In this document: piece after piece, positions 21,024-32,039 of the stretch
Numbering within the stretch: the first letter of the stretch is position 1
Layout: the number at the start of each line of letters is the position of its first letter
DNA from: Symbiodinium natans
Taxonomy: Eukaryota > Sar > Dinophyceae > Suessiales > Symbiodiniaceae
Direction of reading: 5' to 3'
Assembly (NCBI GenBank): GCA_905221605.1
Contig: CAJNDS010001068.1
Location: forward strand, 108,501-172,500
DNA length: 64,000 nt
Position numbers and translations under genes: made by a program
Notes under the pieces: model-generated
Databases searched by the model: none
The model's input: only the letters and a program-made list of their open reading frames with translations
Told to the model about the DNA's origin: nothing

Positions 21024-21097
21024 ATGGGGCTCTTTGAGGCTGCATGTAGTGCTTAGGGTCTGTGCTAGGGCCCTTCGAAGGGGAACCGCCTTCTTAC
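21024..21097 (-). CDS. exon with GTAAGC donor
   Basis: 74 nt after ACATTTTGCAG, donor GTAAGCAG. Reads KKAVPLRRALAQTLSTTC. Both borders are close to consensus. Confidence 0.65.
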
Positions 21098-21294
21098 CTG
21101 CAAAATGTCCTATCTTGCTGTGTTTTTTTGCTTTTTTTGCGGGGGGGGGGGGGGGGGGGGGGTGGCTGAACTGTGGCAGTTTTGCATGTGGCCGATGATC
21201 GTCAACCCTCAACCCTCTCAAACCCTAAAGCCCTACCTAAACCCCAGAAATCCCTAAACCTAAAGCCCTAAACTCTAAACCCTAAACCCTGAAC

Positions 21295-21370
21295 CCCGGA
21301 AATCCATGGAAATCCCCGGGGGCCTTCCATCTCAGCCGCATCGCCCGCAGCCGGGAGACTGATCATCGGC
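21295..21370 (-). CDS. exon, unknown protein
   Basis: 76 nt after GAAGTTCAG, donor GTTCAGGG. Reads PMISLPAAGDAAEMEGPR. Confidence 0.55.
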
Positions 21371-21399
21371 CTGAACTTCTTTCAGCCCCTCCTCCCAGC

Positions 21400-22130
21400 A
21401 CACCTTACCCACAATCCCAAGCCACATATTTACATTCTTACACTGTTATTCCCTGGCTCTTCCTTTTTACAATACCGATACAATTTGACACGTTTACGCT
21501 TCTCAGATTATTACATTATTACGAAATGACGCGCAACTACGTTGTTTCGCCACAATATGTGACTACGCTACTACCGTATCGCGCTATTACGGTCTTGCGT
21601 TATACGTTTGTTTTTCTTCGTTGTTGCGCAAGAATTCCAGTTTTGCATTATTTCAGTATTACCGAGTTACACTATTTCATTTCGAGTGTATTACATGTGC
21701 TTTTACTGTTAGACTACTACATGGATTGGTATGTCTATATATACACAGATTCTGCTATTAATGTATGTCCGTTCATCTTCGGTAGGGGTTGAATCTTGTT
21801 TTTGTTGGATTTCTTGGTTCACTATGTCAGAATTTTGATAATCTATTCTTACTTTATGTCGTGATCTCACTATTTCATTGTTTCGCTAGGCCTTCAGTAT
21901 TTGGCTATATCATCATTCATTACATCACCCTTTTCAGTTCTCCATGTTCGTTCTTTCGCTATTTTTCATTCTTTCACTCTATTCTTAATTCACTGCTCAA
22001 TTCATTTTATGGCTTGATTGTTGCATCATGTCACTCCATTATTGAGTACTCCATTTGCAATGTCTCATGTTCATGATATGCGTATATTGTGCTCTTACTA
22101 TAACAAAGCATTACTTGTGGACAGCGATGA
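21400..22130. other. AT-rich sequence without a callable gene
   Basis: T-rich on the plus strand, with loosely repeated TTAC, ATTACG and TTCATT words suggesting a decayed minisatellite. Two plus-strand frames of about 90 codons are open but lack the GC3 bias of local exons. Confidence 0.5.
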
Positions 22131-22649
22131 CCCCTAAAACCCTAGACCGTAAGCCCTACAACCCTAAACCCGTTCTTCTTATGCTGGTCGTGGTTGTTCT
22201 TTTGCTTGCGCTCGCAATTTCTGAGTCTAAGGCCTACCTTGAGATAGCAACTCATAGGGCTTTAGGGTCTTAGGGTTTAGTTTAGGATTTAGGGCCTAGG
22301 GTAAGGGGGACTAAGGGTCTAGACACCCAAGAGTAGCCGAGATTTAAAACAGGGTGCCCTTTTGGTCTAAAGGAGGTTCCAAGGGAACCTAATAGGGTCA
22401 GGGGTTTAAGATTCTCCCCAGGTACAACAACCTCTGTCCCAAGGAACTGTCGAGGCAGAGAGAGCATGCCGAAAACAATCGTACGACAGAAGACAACAAA
22501 CAGTCTTTACGTAATTTTACGATTATACTCCATCAGCAACCGCTGAGGCCAAAACCGTCCAAAGCCCCCGAGGCCCCTCCCTTAAAAACTGCTCAAGCAC
22601 ACGCACCTAAACAGACCCCCACCAAAAAAGCAATCAAAAAACCTCCCTC

Positions 22650-22879
22650 TAAACCCTAGGGTTTAGGGTTTAGGGTTTAGGGTTTAGGGTTTAGGGTTTA
22701 GGGTTTAGGGTTTAGGGTTTAGGGTTTAGGGTTTAGGGTTTAGGGTTTAGGGTTTAGGGTTTAGGGTTTAGGGTTTAGGGTTTAGGGTTTAGGGTTTAGG
22801 GTTTAGGGTTTAGGGTTTAGGGTTTAGGGTTTAGGGTTTAGGGTTTAGGGTTTAGGGTTTAGGGTTTAGGGTTTAGGGT
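22650..22879. repeat. longest clean TTTAGGG array, head-to-head start
   Basis: About 32 near-perfect copies. The left edge is AAACCCTAGGGTTTAGGG, a CCCTAAA unit meeting TTTAGGG. Confidence 0.95.
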
Positions 22880-22883
22880 ACAC

Positions 22884-22971
22884 CCTGAACATCCCAGAAC
22901 CCTGCACGAGCAAAAGCGAGCTGCGACTCGGGCTCGTGGAGGTAGTTTGGCGGATCCACACTCTCCGTGGC
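22884..22971 (-). CDS. exon, unknown protein
   Basis: 88 nt after CCCCCTAG, donor GTGTACCC. Reads ATESVDPPNYLHEPESQLAF. It sits directly beside the longest TTTAGGG array, which starts at its donor. Confidence 0.7.
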
Positions 22972-23009
22972 CTAGGGGGAAAGTTGGGGCGCTTAGAATC
23001 TTAGGGTTT

Positions 23010-23175
23010 TTAGGGGTAGGGTTTAGGGTTTAGGGTTTAGGGTTTAGGGTTTAGGGTTTAGGGTTTAGGGTTTAGGGTTTAGGGTTTAGGGTTTAGGGTT
23101 TAGGGTTTAGGGTTTGGGGTTTGGGGTTTAGGGTTTAGGGTTGAGGGTTTAGGGTTTAGGGTTTAGTGTTTACGG
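23010..23175. repeat. TTTAGGG array
   Basis: About 20 copies, few variants. Confidence 0.95.
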
Positions 23176-24022
23176 GTCGGGATCAGGGTTTATCGGGTTT
23201 TTGGGTTTTTTCGGCTTTGCCGTTTAGGGCTTCAGGGTTTAGGGTTCCCAACCAAGCAGACAGAAACCTGAAGCCAAAAACCCTAAAACCGTAAAACTCT
23301 AAACCCCCCCCCCCAAAAAAAAAGTATACATACATATATATATATATATCAAAAATAATAACACCCTAAAACCCCAAAACCCTACTGTGGGGTCACAAGT
23401 CGATCCTAGAGTAGTTACGTGGTCCCGCAGTATGGGCCCTTAACAGAAGGACCCCTTATATGCCACCCAAGCACCCCTAGATCAGAACCCTTTACGGGAG
23501 GTAAGGGGACCTACCCCTAAACCCTAAACCCTAAACCCTAGACCCTAAACCCTAAACCCCAAACCCTAAACCCTAAACCCTAAACCCTAAACCCTAAACC
23601 CTAACTCAGATCGATGAGACGTCTTCGGGCCCTCTGTCCCACTAGGGGAAGCCTTTGTGATCATTCACTACCTCTTCGGGTCGTGTACGTGGGCCCCTTA
23701 AAACGGCGCCAGCTTTTGGGCTCTTCAGGTTTTTGGGCCTTCAAGTTCGGGTTCTAGGGTTTTTCCGGGGTTCAGGGTTTAGGGTCGTAGGGTTTAGGGC
23801 CACCGGCTTTCGTGTTTCGGGCGATTTCCAGTATGGGTCCTTTTCTGGAAAAACCCTTCCATACCCCCAATAATCACGCGCCCCTTCTTCAGAAGCCGGA
23901 AAAAGAAGGAAAAAGGGACCATAGCACGTGACCTTGTAATTTCCCTAAACCCTCAAACCTAAACCCCAAACCCCAAACCCAAAGCCCTACACCCGAAACC
24001 CTAAACCCTACGCCTTGAACAC

Positions 24023-24097
24023 TTGCACCCCTCGACACGAGTGCCAAGGCGCCTGTGGGCCTGGGTAGAGGTCGGTGGGGAAGGAGCCCATCATCAC
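24023..24097 (-). CDS. exon, unknown protein
   Basis: 75 nt, phase 0, after CTAAACCCAG, donor GTGTTCAA. Reads VMMGSFPTDLYPGPQAPW. Confidence 0.65.
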
Positions 24098-24173
24098 CTG
24101 GGTTTAGGGTTTGGGGTTCAGGGTTAAGGGTTTGGGGTTTAGGGTTTAGGGTTGAGGGTTTAGGGTTTAGGGT

Positions 24174-24212
<39 letters not shown>

Positions 24213-24892
24213 GGTTCAGTCCGAAAACCTCGGCAAAGGCACCTCTGCTGAACTGTCCAGGGGTTTGGCCCTTGAAGCACCATGGGTTTTGAGTCCATGG
24301 CTTGGGGTTTAGCCCGGGGGCTGGGTTTCAAGGCCGAACCCTACACCCTAAACCCCCTGAACCTCTAAACCCCTAAACCCCTAAACCCCTACACCCCCCC
24401 CAGCCTGGAACCGATCTCAAGTCTCCTGCATGGCTAGAAGTCTAGGGTTTTAGGGCTCAGGGCATTACAGGGTTTAGGGTGGGTTTTAGGGGTCAGGGCA
24501 TTTTAGGGTGTTAGGGTTTAGGGCTTTGGGGTTAGGGCCTTGTCGGTTTTAGGGATTCGGGTTTAGGGCTTAAGGGTTTTTATTGTCCTTTTTTGAGTTG
24601 TTGAGTTTTTGCTGGTTTTCACGGGCTTTAGGGGGGGGCGGGGTGGGGGCTTCGGGGTAGATTTTAGGGGATACTAAGCAGACTTACTAAGTCAGTGGGG
24701 GGCACATGGTAGTCTGATGTAGACTCATAAGTGAATAAGGCTCCCCCCATAGCCCGAGCCGTACCCAAACCCCAAGCCCAAAGCCAAACCAAACACCCTG
24801 CACTCTGGACTTCTCAGATCCCCAAACCCTTAACTGAACCCCTAAACCTCTGTAGGTGCCTGGAGGCTAAGAAAAACTCCCAAACCCGAAAC

Positions 24893-24963
24893 CTCTGTGC
24901 CGCGGCTCTGGAGGCTCGCTGCAGGGCGTGGGAGGCTGGCGGGTCCCATCTGGCGAGAGGAAG
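24893..24963 (-). CDS. exon, unknown protein
   Basis: 71 nt after GAGACCTCAG, donor GTTTCGGG. Reads LPLARWDPPASHALQRAS. Confidence 0.6.
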
Positions 24964-25380
24964 CTGAGGTCTCAGGGTAGATACATGGTCCCTTCAATAT
25001 AGGCTCTTGTTTGGGGGAACCCTGTTCTACCCCACATATACCTACATACCCATGGGCCCATTCTGCAGAACCCTAGGGGGCCATATTGCGGGACCCCGTA
25101 ACTTCAACTAGATAAGGGCCATGTCCCCTCACAAAACTTGACCTTTATTCAGGTAGGACGAGAGTTCGACCCACGACCAACAAGCACGGCAATCTCAAGC
25201 CCCCATCTCCCTTAGACTGCTAGCACACCAGCACTCCACCTGCACAAAATAGAAATACATTTTGGTTCCGGTGGATTGATTTCTCAGCTAAATCCACATA
25301 TTCGCGACTCCGCGACTCCGCAACATGTTCAGGTCCTGGTAGGTCGAAACTTTAGTCCTGCCCATGTACGGGTATGAATT

Positions 25381-25476
25381 GGGATGTTGCCCTTATACTA
25401 ACAGTCCTCAATAGGGATTATATCATAAGGGGTACTAGAATCCCTATTAAGGACTGTTAGTGAGGGGGACATTCCA
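25381..25476. mobile_element. foldback element copy 3 (best preserved)
   Basis: 22-base arms CTAACAGTCCTCAATAGGGA / TCCCTATTAAGGACTGTTAG around a short centre; outer edges GGGATGTTGCCC and GGGGGACATTCC. Confidence 0.7.
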
Positions 25477-25539
25477 AGGTATTAAGCTCGTTAGGTAATG
25501 GGAGCCCGAAAACCAAAGCTTTAAACAATGAGCTTCTTT

Positions 25540-25626
25540 TCAGGGGCTGGTCTCGTTGCGAAGCTTGGCCAGCCACATCTGCTCCGTACCCATGGGAGCA
25601 TGGAAGATGGCAGCCCATTCGGCACC
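25540..25626 (-). CDS. probable terminal exon
   Basis: After GGGTTTAG; reads GAEWAAIFHAPMGTEQMW and on to KLRNETSP, then in-frame TGA with no GT before it. Either the 3-prime end of a gene or a non-GT donor. Confidence 0.55.
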   Translation of the reverse strand, partial: GAEWAAIFHAPMGTEQMWLAKLRNETSP

Positions 25627-25932
25627 CTAAACCCCGAAAACCCACCAACCAACGCGCTACGCCCTAAATTCACCCTAAACCCTAAACCCTAAACCCTAAA
25701 CCCTAAACCCTAAACCCTAAACCCTAAACCCTAAACCCTGAACCCTAGGTTCCTTAGAGTCCTCCTCGGGCCTGGACTGCCTGGCACTCTAGAGTTTAGG
25801 GTTCAGGGTTTCAGGCGTCCCGAGACCCCAAGCCCTCAACCCTGAAATCCCCAAACCTCAAACCCGAAACCCGAAACCCTAAACCCTAAACCCTAAACCC
25901 TAAACCCTAAACCCTAAACCCTAAACCCTAAC

Positions 25933-26014
25933 CCCCCAAGAAACCGCCTGACGTGTGGAACCTCACCATGGGTTCGTGGGAATCGAGCAGCTTACGGATG
26001 AGCGCCCTGGGATC
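25933..26014 (-). CDS. exon, unknown protein
   Basis: Reads DPRALIRKLLDSHEPMVRFH and on to TSGGFLG before donor GTTAGGG. The acceptor is unclear; CCCAG inside the first codons would shorten it by nine bases. Confidence 0.55.
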
Positions 26015-26039
26015 AGTTTAGGGTTTAGGGTTTAGGGTT

Positions 26040-26125
26040 TAGGGTTTAGGGTTTAGGGTTTAGGGCTTAGGGCTTAGGGCTTAGGGCTTAGGGCTTAGGG
26101 CTTAGGGCTTAGGGCTTAGGCTTTA
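26040..26125. repeat. GCTTAGG array
   Basis: About nine exact GCTTAGG copies after TTTAGGG copies. Confidence 0.9.
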
Positions 26126-26324
26126 GCGTTTAGCGTTTAGGATTTAGGGTTTAGGGTTTAGGGTTTAGGGGTTCTTTGTTCAGCTCGGGGGGCTGAGGGT
26201 AAGGTTGAGGGGTTTGGGTTTTGGGGCTTGGGGTGTAAGGGCTTCGGCCATGGGTGGTTGGGAAGGTCCTGCCTCCAATGGGACTTCGGAGGGTTCGTGC
26301 GATGCCGCCATGATCTGGTCTTAC

Positions 26325-26396
26325 CATCTGATCCCGCTCCGGGCCTTCCACCCGTAAAGTGAACGGATGAAGACTCGTTCCCCGAAGGATGTACCG
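26325..26396 (-). CDS. exon with GTAAGA donor
   Basis: 24 codons RYILRGTSLHPFTLRVEG and on to RDQM, ending at GTAAGACC. No AG adjoins the upstream edge (CCCTAAACC/GG), so the 5-prime limit is uncertain. Confidence 0.55.
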
Positions 26397-26725
26397 GTTT
26401 AGGGTTTGGGGTTTGGGGTTTGGGGTTTGGGGTTTGGGGTTTGGGGTTTGGGGTTTGGGGTTTTTGGGTTTGGGGTTTTTGGGTTGGTAATACACGAGAA
26501 TTTGGGGTGCGTCTTTGAGGCTAGGTTTCTGTTTGTTTTCAGGGCCCTTTATTGTGCTTCGGGATGTTTCGAGTTTCGGGTTTATCACGGGACTCGATCC
26601 TGGACCTAAACGGTTGTACCCTTGGGCTTGGGGAACCCTAAACCCTAAACCCCAAACCCTAAACCCTAAACCCTAAACCCTTTTAAGATCCTCTAAGAGA
26701 ATATAAGGGCCATAGTAGGATTAAC

Positions 26726-26763
26726 CTCGGCCTTTGGCCAAGCGGCTCAATCTGGCCCATCAC
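26726..26763 (-). CDS. short exon
   Basis: Reads VMGQIEPLGQRP after CGCGGAG; donor GTTAATCC. The same frame is open a few codons upstream (NIRAE). Confidence 0.45.
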
Positions 26764-27071
26764 CTCCGCGCGGATGTTTCGGGTTTAGGGTTGGGGGTTT
26801 AGGGTTTGGGGTTTATAACCCTAAACCCTAAACCCTAAACCCTCAACCCTAAACCCATAGGGTGTATTGTTTGGGGGCTAGGGCTTGGGGCTTAGGGTTC
26901 AGGGTGTCCAGTCTAGGGTTGATGGCCTCAGCCCCTAATCTCAAAACTCTCAAAGCCGCACTCTAAGCCCGAAACCCTGCAAACCCCGAACTCCCACGCC
27001 GGAACCGAACCCTAAACCCTAAACCCTAAACCCTAAATCCTAAACCCTAAACCCTAAACCCTGCAAACAAC

Positions 27072-27164
27072 CCCCCCCCCAGTCGCCTCCGGAAGCATCG
27101 AAGAGGCGGGGCTGGAAGACATGAGTCGCCCCAACGTTTTGTTCAAACGGAAGAGTTTTTGTTC
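27072..27164 (-). CDS. exon, unknown protein
   Basis: 93 nt after GGGACCCAG, donor GTTGTTTG after a G run. Reads EQKLFRLNKTLGRLMSSSPA. Confidence 0.6.
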
Positions 27165-27261
27165 CTGGGTCCCGAAGACCCTAAACCCGAAGACCCTAAA
27201 CCCTAAACCCTAAACCCTAAACCCTAAAACCTGAACTAAACCCTAATCTGGACCCGAAGAC

Positions 27262-27326
27262 TTGCCTGCAACCCGCCACACAGCCCCCGAGAGGGCCACC
27301 TTTCCCCACCAACCCCAGGCTTGCTC
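27262..27326 (-). CDS. exon, end approximate
   Basis: After GGGTTTAG; reads EQAWGWWGKVALSGAVWR. The donor is not decided among nearby GT sites. Confidence 0.45.
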
Positions 27327-27344
27327 CTAAACCCAATACAGGGT

Positions 27345-27520
27345 TCAGGGTTCAGGGTTCAGGGTTTAGGGTTCAGGGTTTAGGGTTTAGGGCTTAGGGT
27401 TTACAGTTTAGGGTTTAGGGTTTAGGGTTTAGGGTTTAGGGTTTAGGGTTTAGGGTTTAGGGTTTAGGGTTTAGGGTTTAGGGTTTAGGGTTTAGGTTTA
27501 GGGTTTAGGGTTTGGGGAGA
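27345..27520. repeat. TTCAGGG/TTTAGGG array
   Basis: About 24 copies, mostly exact TTTAGGG. Confidence 0.95.
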
Positions 27521-27601
27521 GAGATACCCTAAACCCCACTAGCTCTCTGCCTTTCATCGTCCTTCCTTGTTGCTAATGTCGCGGCGCGGGCACGTTTCTG
27601 C

Positions 27602-27665
27602 CTGCAGCCCTGTGTTGCAGCTGAGCCAAGAAGCCCAAGAAGAGAGTCTTTGCCAGATTTTCGGG
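27602..27665 (-). CDS. exon with GC donor
   Basis: 64 nt after GCCCTGAAG, border GCAG/GCAGAAAC. Reads PENLAKTLFLGFLAQLQH. Confidence 0.5.
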
Positions 27666-27758
27666 CTTCAGGGCATCGCCCTACACCCTAAACCCTAAAC
27701 CCTAAACCCTAAACCCTAAAACCCTAAAACCCTAAACCCTAAACCCTAAACCCGAAAC

Positions 27759-27880
27759 CCTGAACGAACTGGAAACTTCATGGGGGCGCTGCAGCCAGCG
27801 GCGGCTCTCGTCCTTGTGCGTCGCGTGGCGCATCGGCGGGGCTGGCGGCGCGGATTGCATGTGGCCGCCATCGGGCACAT
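27759..27880 (-). CDS. exon after a 37-nt intron
   Basis: 122 nt after CTGTCGCCCAG, donor GTTTCGGG. Reads VPDGGHMQSAPPAPPMRH, 40 codons. It joins in frame to 27,918-27,956 across GTAAGC...CCCAG, 37 nt. Confidence 0.65.
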
Positions 27881-27917
27881 CTGGGCGACAGAGAGCCAGA
27901 AACCAATTTGGGCTTAC

Positions 27918-27956
27918 CACCGGATGTGCCAAGGCACAGCAAGTCGAGCACCCAGT
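27918..27956 (-). CDS. exon before a 37-nt intron
   Basis: Reads WVLDLLCLGTSG, donor GTAAGCCC; the frame is open upstream (DED). Upstream acceptor GATGAAG is tentative. Confidence 0.55.
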
Positions 27957-28114
27957 CTTCATCATAACATGTTAAAAACAAGTAGAATGGCAACGGCAAT
28001 AATTAGGAAACAAATAGCAATAACAAAGCCGTATCATAACAACAACAAATGACCCTCATTATGATGAAGGTGAGGAGCAGAAGCAAACCGCACGCTAGAC
28101 CCTCCAACCTAAAC

Positions 28115-28181
28115 AGCGGTCGCGTCGCTGTAGTTTGCAAAGGAGGCGGGCGGAGCGTCGCGCGGCGCCGTTTCGATGTGC
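28115..28181 (-). CDS. exon, unknown protein
   Basis: 67 nt after GGGCCCAG, donor GTTTAGG. Reads HIETAPRDAPPASFANYS. Confidence 0.6.
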
Positions 28182-28199
28182 CTGGGCCCGACTTGAAAG

Positions 28200-28300
28200 G
28201 GGGGAGGGGGTTTAGGGTTTAGGGTTTAGGGTTTAGGGTTTAGGGTTTAGGGTTTAGGGTTTAGGGTTTAGGGTTTAGGGTTTAGGGTTTAGGGTTCAGG
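28200..28300. repeat. TTTAGGG array
   Basis: About 13 exact copies. The following 28,300-28,680 is C/A-rich unique sequence with no callable gene. Confidence 0.95.
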
Positions 28301-28813
28301 GAGCTGACCCCACAACCTCACACTCAACACCCCCCCCCCCCACGCCTTCTTTCGCCCCATTTCTCAACCCGCCTACGACATCAACCCTTCTAACCGCAAC
28401 GCACAAAGCACCTCCCAAGTCTCAAGTCCCACACCGAAATCCCAAAATCCAGCACCAAAGCACATCCCAACACAACACTGCCCAAAACAAGATCCGAAGC
28501 ACCGCCCGTACCCCAGACCTCGAGGCTTTCACCCCATTCCTCAACCAGTCTCATGTATCAAACCTTCCAAACCGACAAAACACCGCGACTGGGGTGAAAG
28601 CGTCGGGGTGGGGGGGGTATTGAATGGGAGGTGTGGGAGGTCAACCTCTGCTTGCCTCAGGGGGCTCTCAACAAGTGCGGAGGCCGCAAACCCTAACCCG
28701 AAGCCCTAAGCCCGAAACCCTAAACCCCCTAAACCCTAAACCCTAAACTCCCTAAACCCTAAACCCCCTAAACCCTAAACCCCCGAAACCCTAAACCCCC
28801 TAAAACCCTAAAC

Positions 28814-28893
28814 TCGAACCGCTGTCTGGAGAGGCCCGGCCCGGAAGTGTCCAGGAGCGCTGTGCCCAGGCGCATGGCGCAGAACTGCAGGGA
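28814..28893 (-). CDS. exon, unknown protein
   Basis: 80 nt after GCCACTAAAG, donor GTTTAGGG. Reads SLQFCAMRLGTALLDTSG with full GC3. Confidence 0.65.
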
Positions 28894-28914
28894 CTTTAGT
28901 GGCGCACGCGTACA

Positions 28915-29291
28915 CATATAAAAGTATAAATATATATATATATATATATCCAAATATATTTATATATACATATATATCTCTCTCTCCGTCCATCCATCCA
29001 TCTATGCATAAATACATACATACATACATCCATCCATCCATGCATGCATGCATACATACAGAGAGAGAGAGAGAGATACATCTGTACTTAGATAAACATA
29101 GATATGCATACGTGTGTGTATAGATACATATGTGCCGCCCTTTTCCCAAGATCTACGCCCAACTGCGCTCCCTCACGATCTATGCCCGAGGGATCTGGAT
29201 AGTCATACCTGAGGACAATGCTAGTATCAGTGTCAGTGTCCAACTTTAAAGTGTTTATCCGTTAGTTTATTTTATATACCTATATAGTATA

Positions 29292-29323
<32 letters not shown>

Positions 29324-29330
29324 GAGCCAT
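28915..29330. repeat. microsatellite cluster
   Basis: (TA)n, (CATC)n, (CATG)n, (ATAC)n, (GA)n and (CA)n(TA)n stand side by side. No gene seen. Confidence 0.9.
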
Positions 29331-29569
29331 GGACCTTTAGGTATAATATGACCTCTTGCTTTGGGTTTTACTTCAACAGTATTACACTTATCAAATGAGT
29401 GCTTGCGTTTCATATTATGCATATTGCAAATAGAAGTATGTGGGAGAGATGTTCAGAGTTCATAATTATCCAAGCTAAACCCTAAACCCTAAGACCAGAA
29501 CCCTACATCCTAAACCCTTAACCCTAAACCATGAACCATTCGAGCCTTTTGCGTTTGGGCGTTTAGGCG

Positions 29570-29850
29570 TCGCCCCATATCACGACAAATCGGCCGACCA
29601 GAATGGCAGCAAAAGCACACCTTATTGCTTGGATCTGACTCACGTGTTTCAGCTCATCTTGCACCCCACTGCTGTCGCCGCCAGTAAAGGCGTTGCCCTA
29701 GGTGACGAAAACCCATCGACCAACACGGCATCAAACACATTTTCGGTAGCTTGGATCTGCCGCACGTTCTTCAGCTGATCTTGCAATGCGCTTATATTGT
29801 CGCCGAGAGCAGTCTCGCCCCAGGTCATAAAAGACTCAGGCGTTTTCCTT
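29570..29850 (-). pseudogene. tandemly duplicated coding remnant
   Basis: Two ~120-bp units encode similar minus-strand peptides: GDNISALQDQLKNVRQIQA and GDSSGVQDELKHVSQIQA. They are in different frames with no clear splice sites, and a third partial unit starts at 29,816. Helical, unknown family. Confidence 0.4.
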
Positions 29851-30494
29851 AGGGTCTAGGCTGTATGGCTTAAGGTTTAGAACTTAGGGATATAAAGCTT
29901 TAGGTGTTTCAGAACCACGGTTTAGGGTTTAGGGTTTAGTTTTTTTTTCACCAGCAGAACTACGTCTGTACAAATCACTGTCAAGACATTGGTGGGAATG
30001 GCTGGTACTGGTGAGTAGCGGCGGGAATGGTGAACATCATGCGAATAACTTGAGACGTTTCGGAAAGTGATCGTGAGACGTGGCAAGAAGAAAGAATCGC
30101 GCGAGCGACAGATGAGGAATTCTCAGTATGGTAAGCGACGGTGGGTGACGGTGGATGATACTGTGTAATGGTGAAAACCCATGGCAATAGCAATGCTAAG
30201 TATGCGCCTGTTTTGCTAAACAAGGCCACGGTTTGTCTGTCATGACGATCGCGCCAGGGCTGCACATTGTCTGTTTCAATCTAGTCGTAGCGTCGCAGTC
30301 ATCCGTAACATTCTCTATCATAGGGCGAAACTGAATCGGTGAACAGCCTGTGTGCGAGAAGCACTTTCAGCCACTTTAGTCATGATCTTCCGCGCGGTTC
30401 ATGTCGTCGCAGGAGAACGACCTTAGTACATCCACGACTTCTTCTTCACTTGGCCATCTATGCGGCTGTCGCGACGATAAGTGCAAGCGCTCTC

Positions 30495-30967
<473 letters not shown>

Positions 30968-30999
30968 TAGTGTCTGCGAGGCTTAGTGCGTCGGTACGT

Positions 31000-31680
31000 T
31001 GGAGATATCGATGCCTCGGCTTGGCGCAGGCGTTCCTATAGTGACTGGCGATACATGCCAGCTACACAACTCGCGCTGCGGCTGACTCGTGCGGCCATGG
31101 CACGAGGCTTCTCCGCATCCAGCCGCTCGGCATGATCTATTATCCGCGAGATGGCTATCTAGTCGCCTCTTCCTATTGACTTGAAGTGTTTCGAAGCCTT
31201 CAGGGTCTGCTGACGATGCACACAGTCGTAGTCCACTACTCGCTTGAGGATGGCACACTTCTTCTGCCGAGCCAGTAAGAATCCGAACTGAGCGGCTGGC
31301 GATGCCATTTCCTTCTTCAAACGACCGTCGGAGACCACACCAAGTCACATGTCAGAAATATGGACTCTTCGAGAACGCTTGGCCAAATGCTTCGCAACAT
31401 CTGCAGCGTGGTAAGGCACCAGGTCTGTAGCGAGATGACGGAACAACATAAAAGTGTAACTTGTCCACTCGCTAAGCCACAAGAACGACATGCCTTGAGC
31501 CAGCAAAAAAAGAAACAGCGCTAGCACGTAGCACCGCGAGCTGCTTGGCGAAGCTTTCACCATACTCTCAGCCCAAGCTGGCGCAGCGGTGAAGAGCGAC
31601 AGCACAAGGCTTCCATCTCGATCGCCGTTTGACTATGACAGCACTGCCAGCTTCTGAGGCTAGAAAGTTCAAGACATCAA
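31000..31680 (-). other. unique sequence with possible exons
   Basis: Minus-strand open pieces near 31,170-31,330 (VVSDGRLKKEMASPAAQFGF) and 31,350-31,600 (SEWTSYTFMLFRHLATDL) look codon-biased, but no consistent splice model was found. Confidence 0.3.
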
Positions 31681-31769
31681 TTTCAATAGCATGCACGTTC
31701 TCTCTTTATCTATCTTTTTTCTTTTTCTGATTTTCTTTATTTCTCTTTTCTCTGTCACTCTTTGTCTTT

Positions 31770-31780
31770 ATCTCTCTCTC

Positions 31781-31839
<59 letters not shown>

Positions 31840-31848
31840 ATATCTATA

Positions 31849-31901
<53 letters not shown>

Positions 31902-31975
31902 CTTTTCTTTATTTCTTTCTATATTTCTTTCTCTCTGTCTCTCTCTTCATTTCTATCTCTTTATGCTTGTCTCTT
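31770..31975. repeat. CT microsatellite
   Basis: Second large (CT)n tract with CTTT and CTATAT interruptions. Confidence 0.95.
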
Positions 31976-32039
31976 TTTCTGTCAAAAATACGACCGCAGC
32001 ACTTGGCATGTAAGCACCTATGAACTCCAGCTTTTAGCA

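Noticed and set aside
22640-22880. CRISPR-like repeats
   Set aside because: Repeats are seven bases, tandem and without spacers; nothing in the window resembles a CRISPR array.
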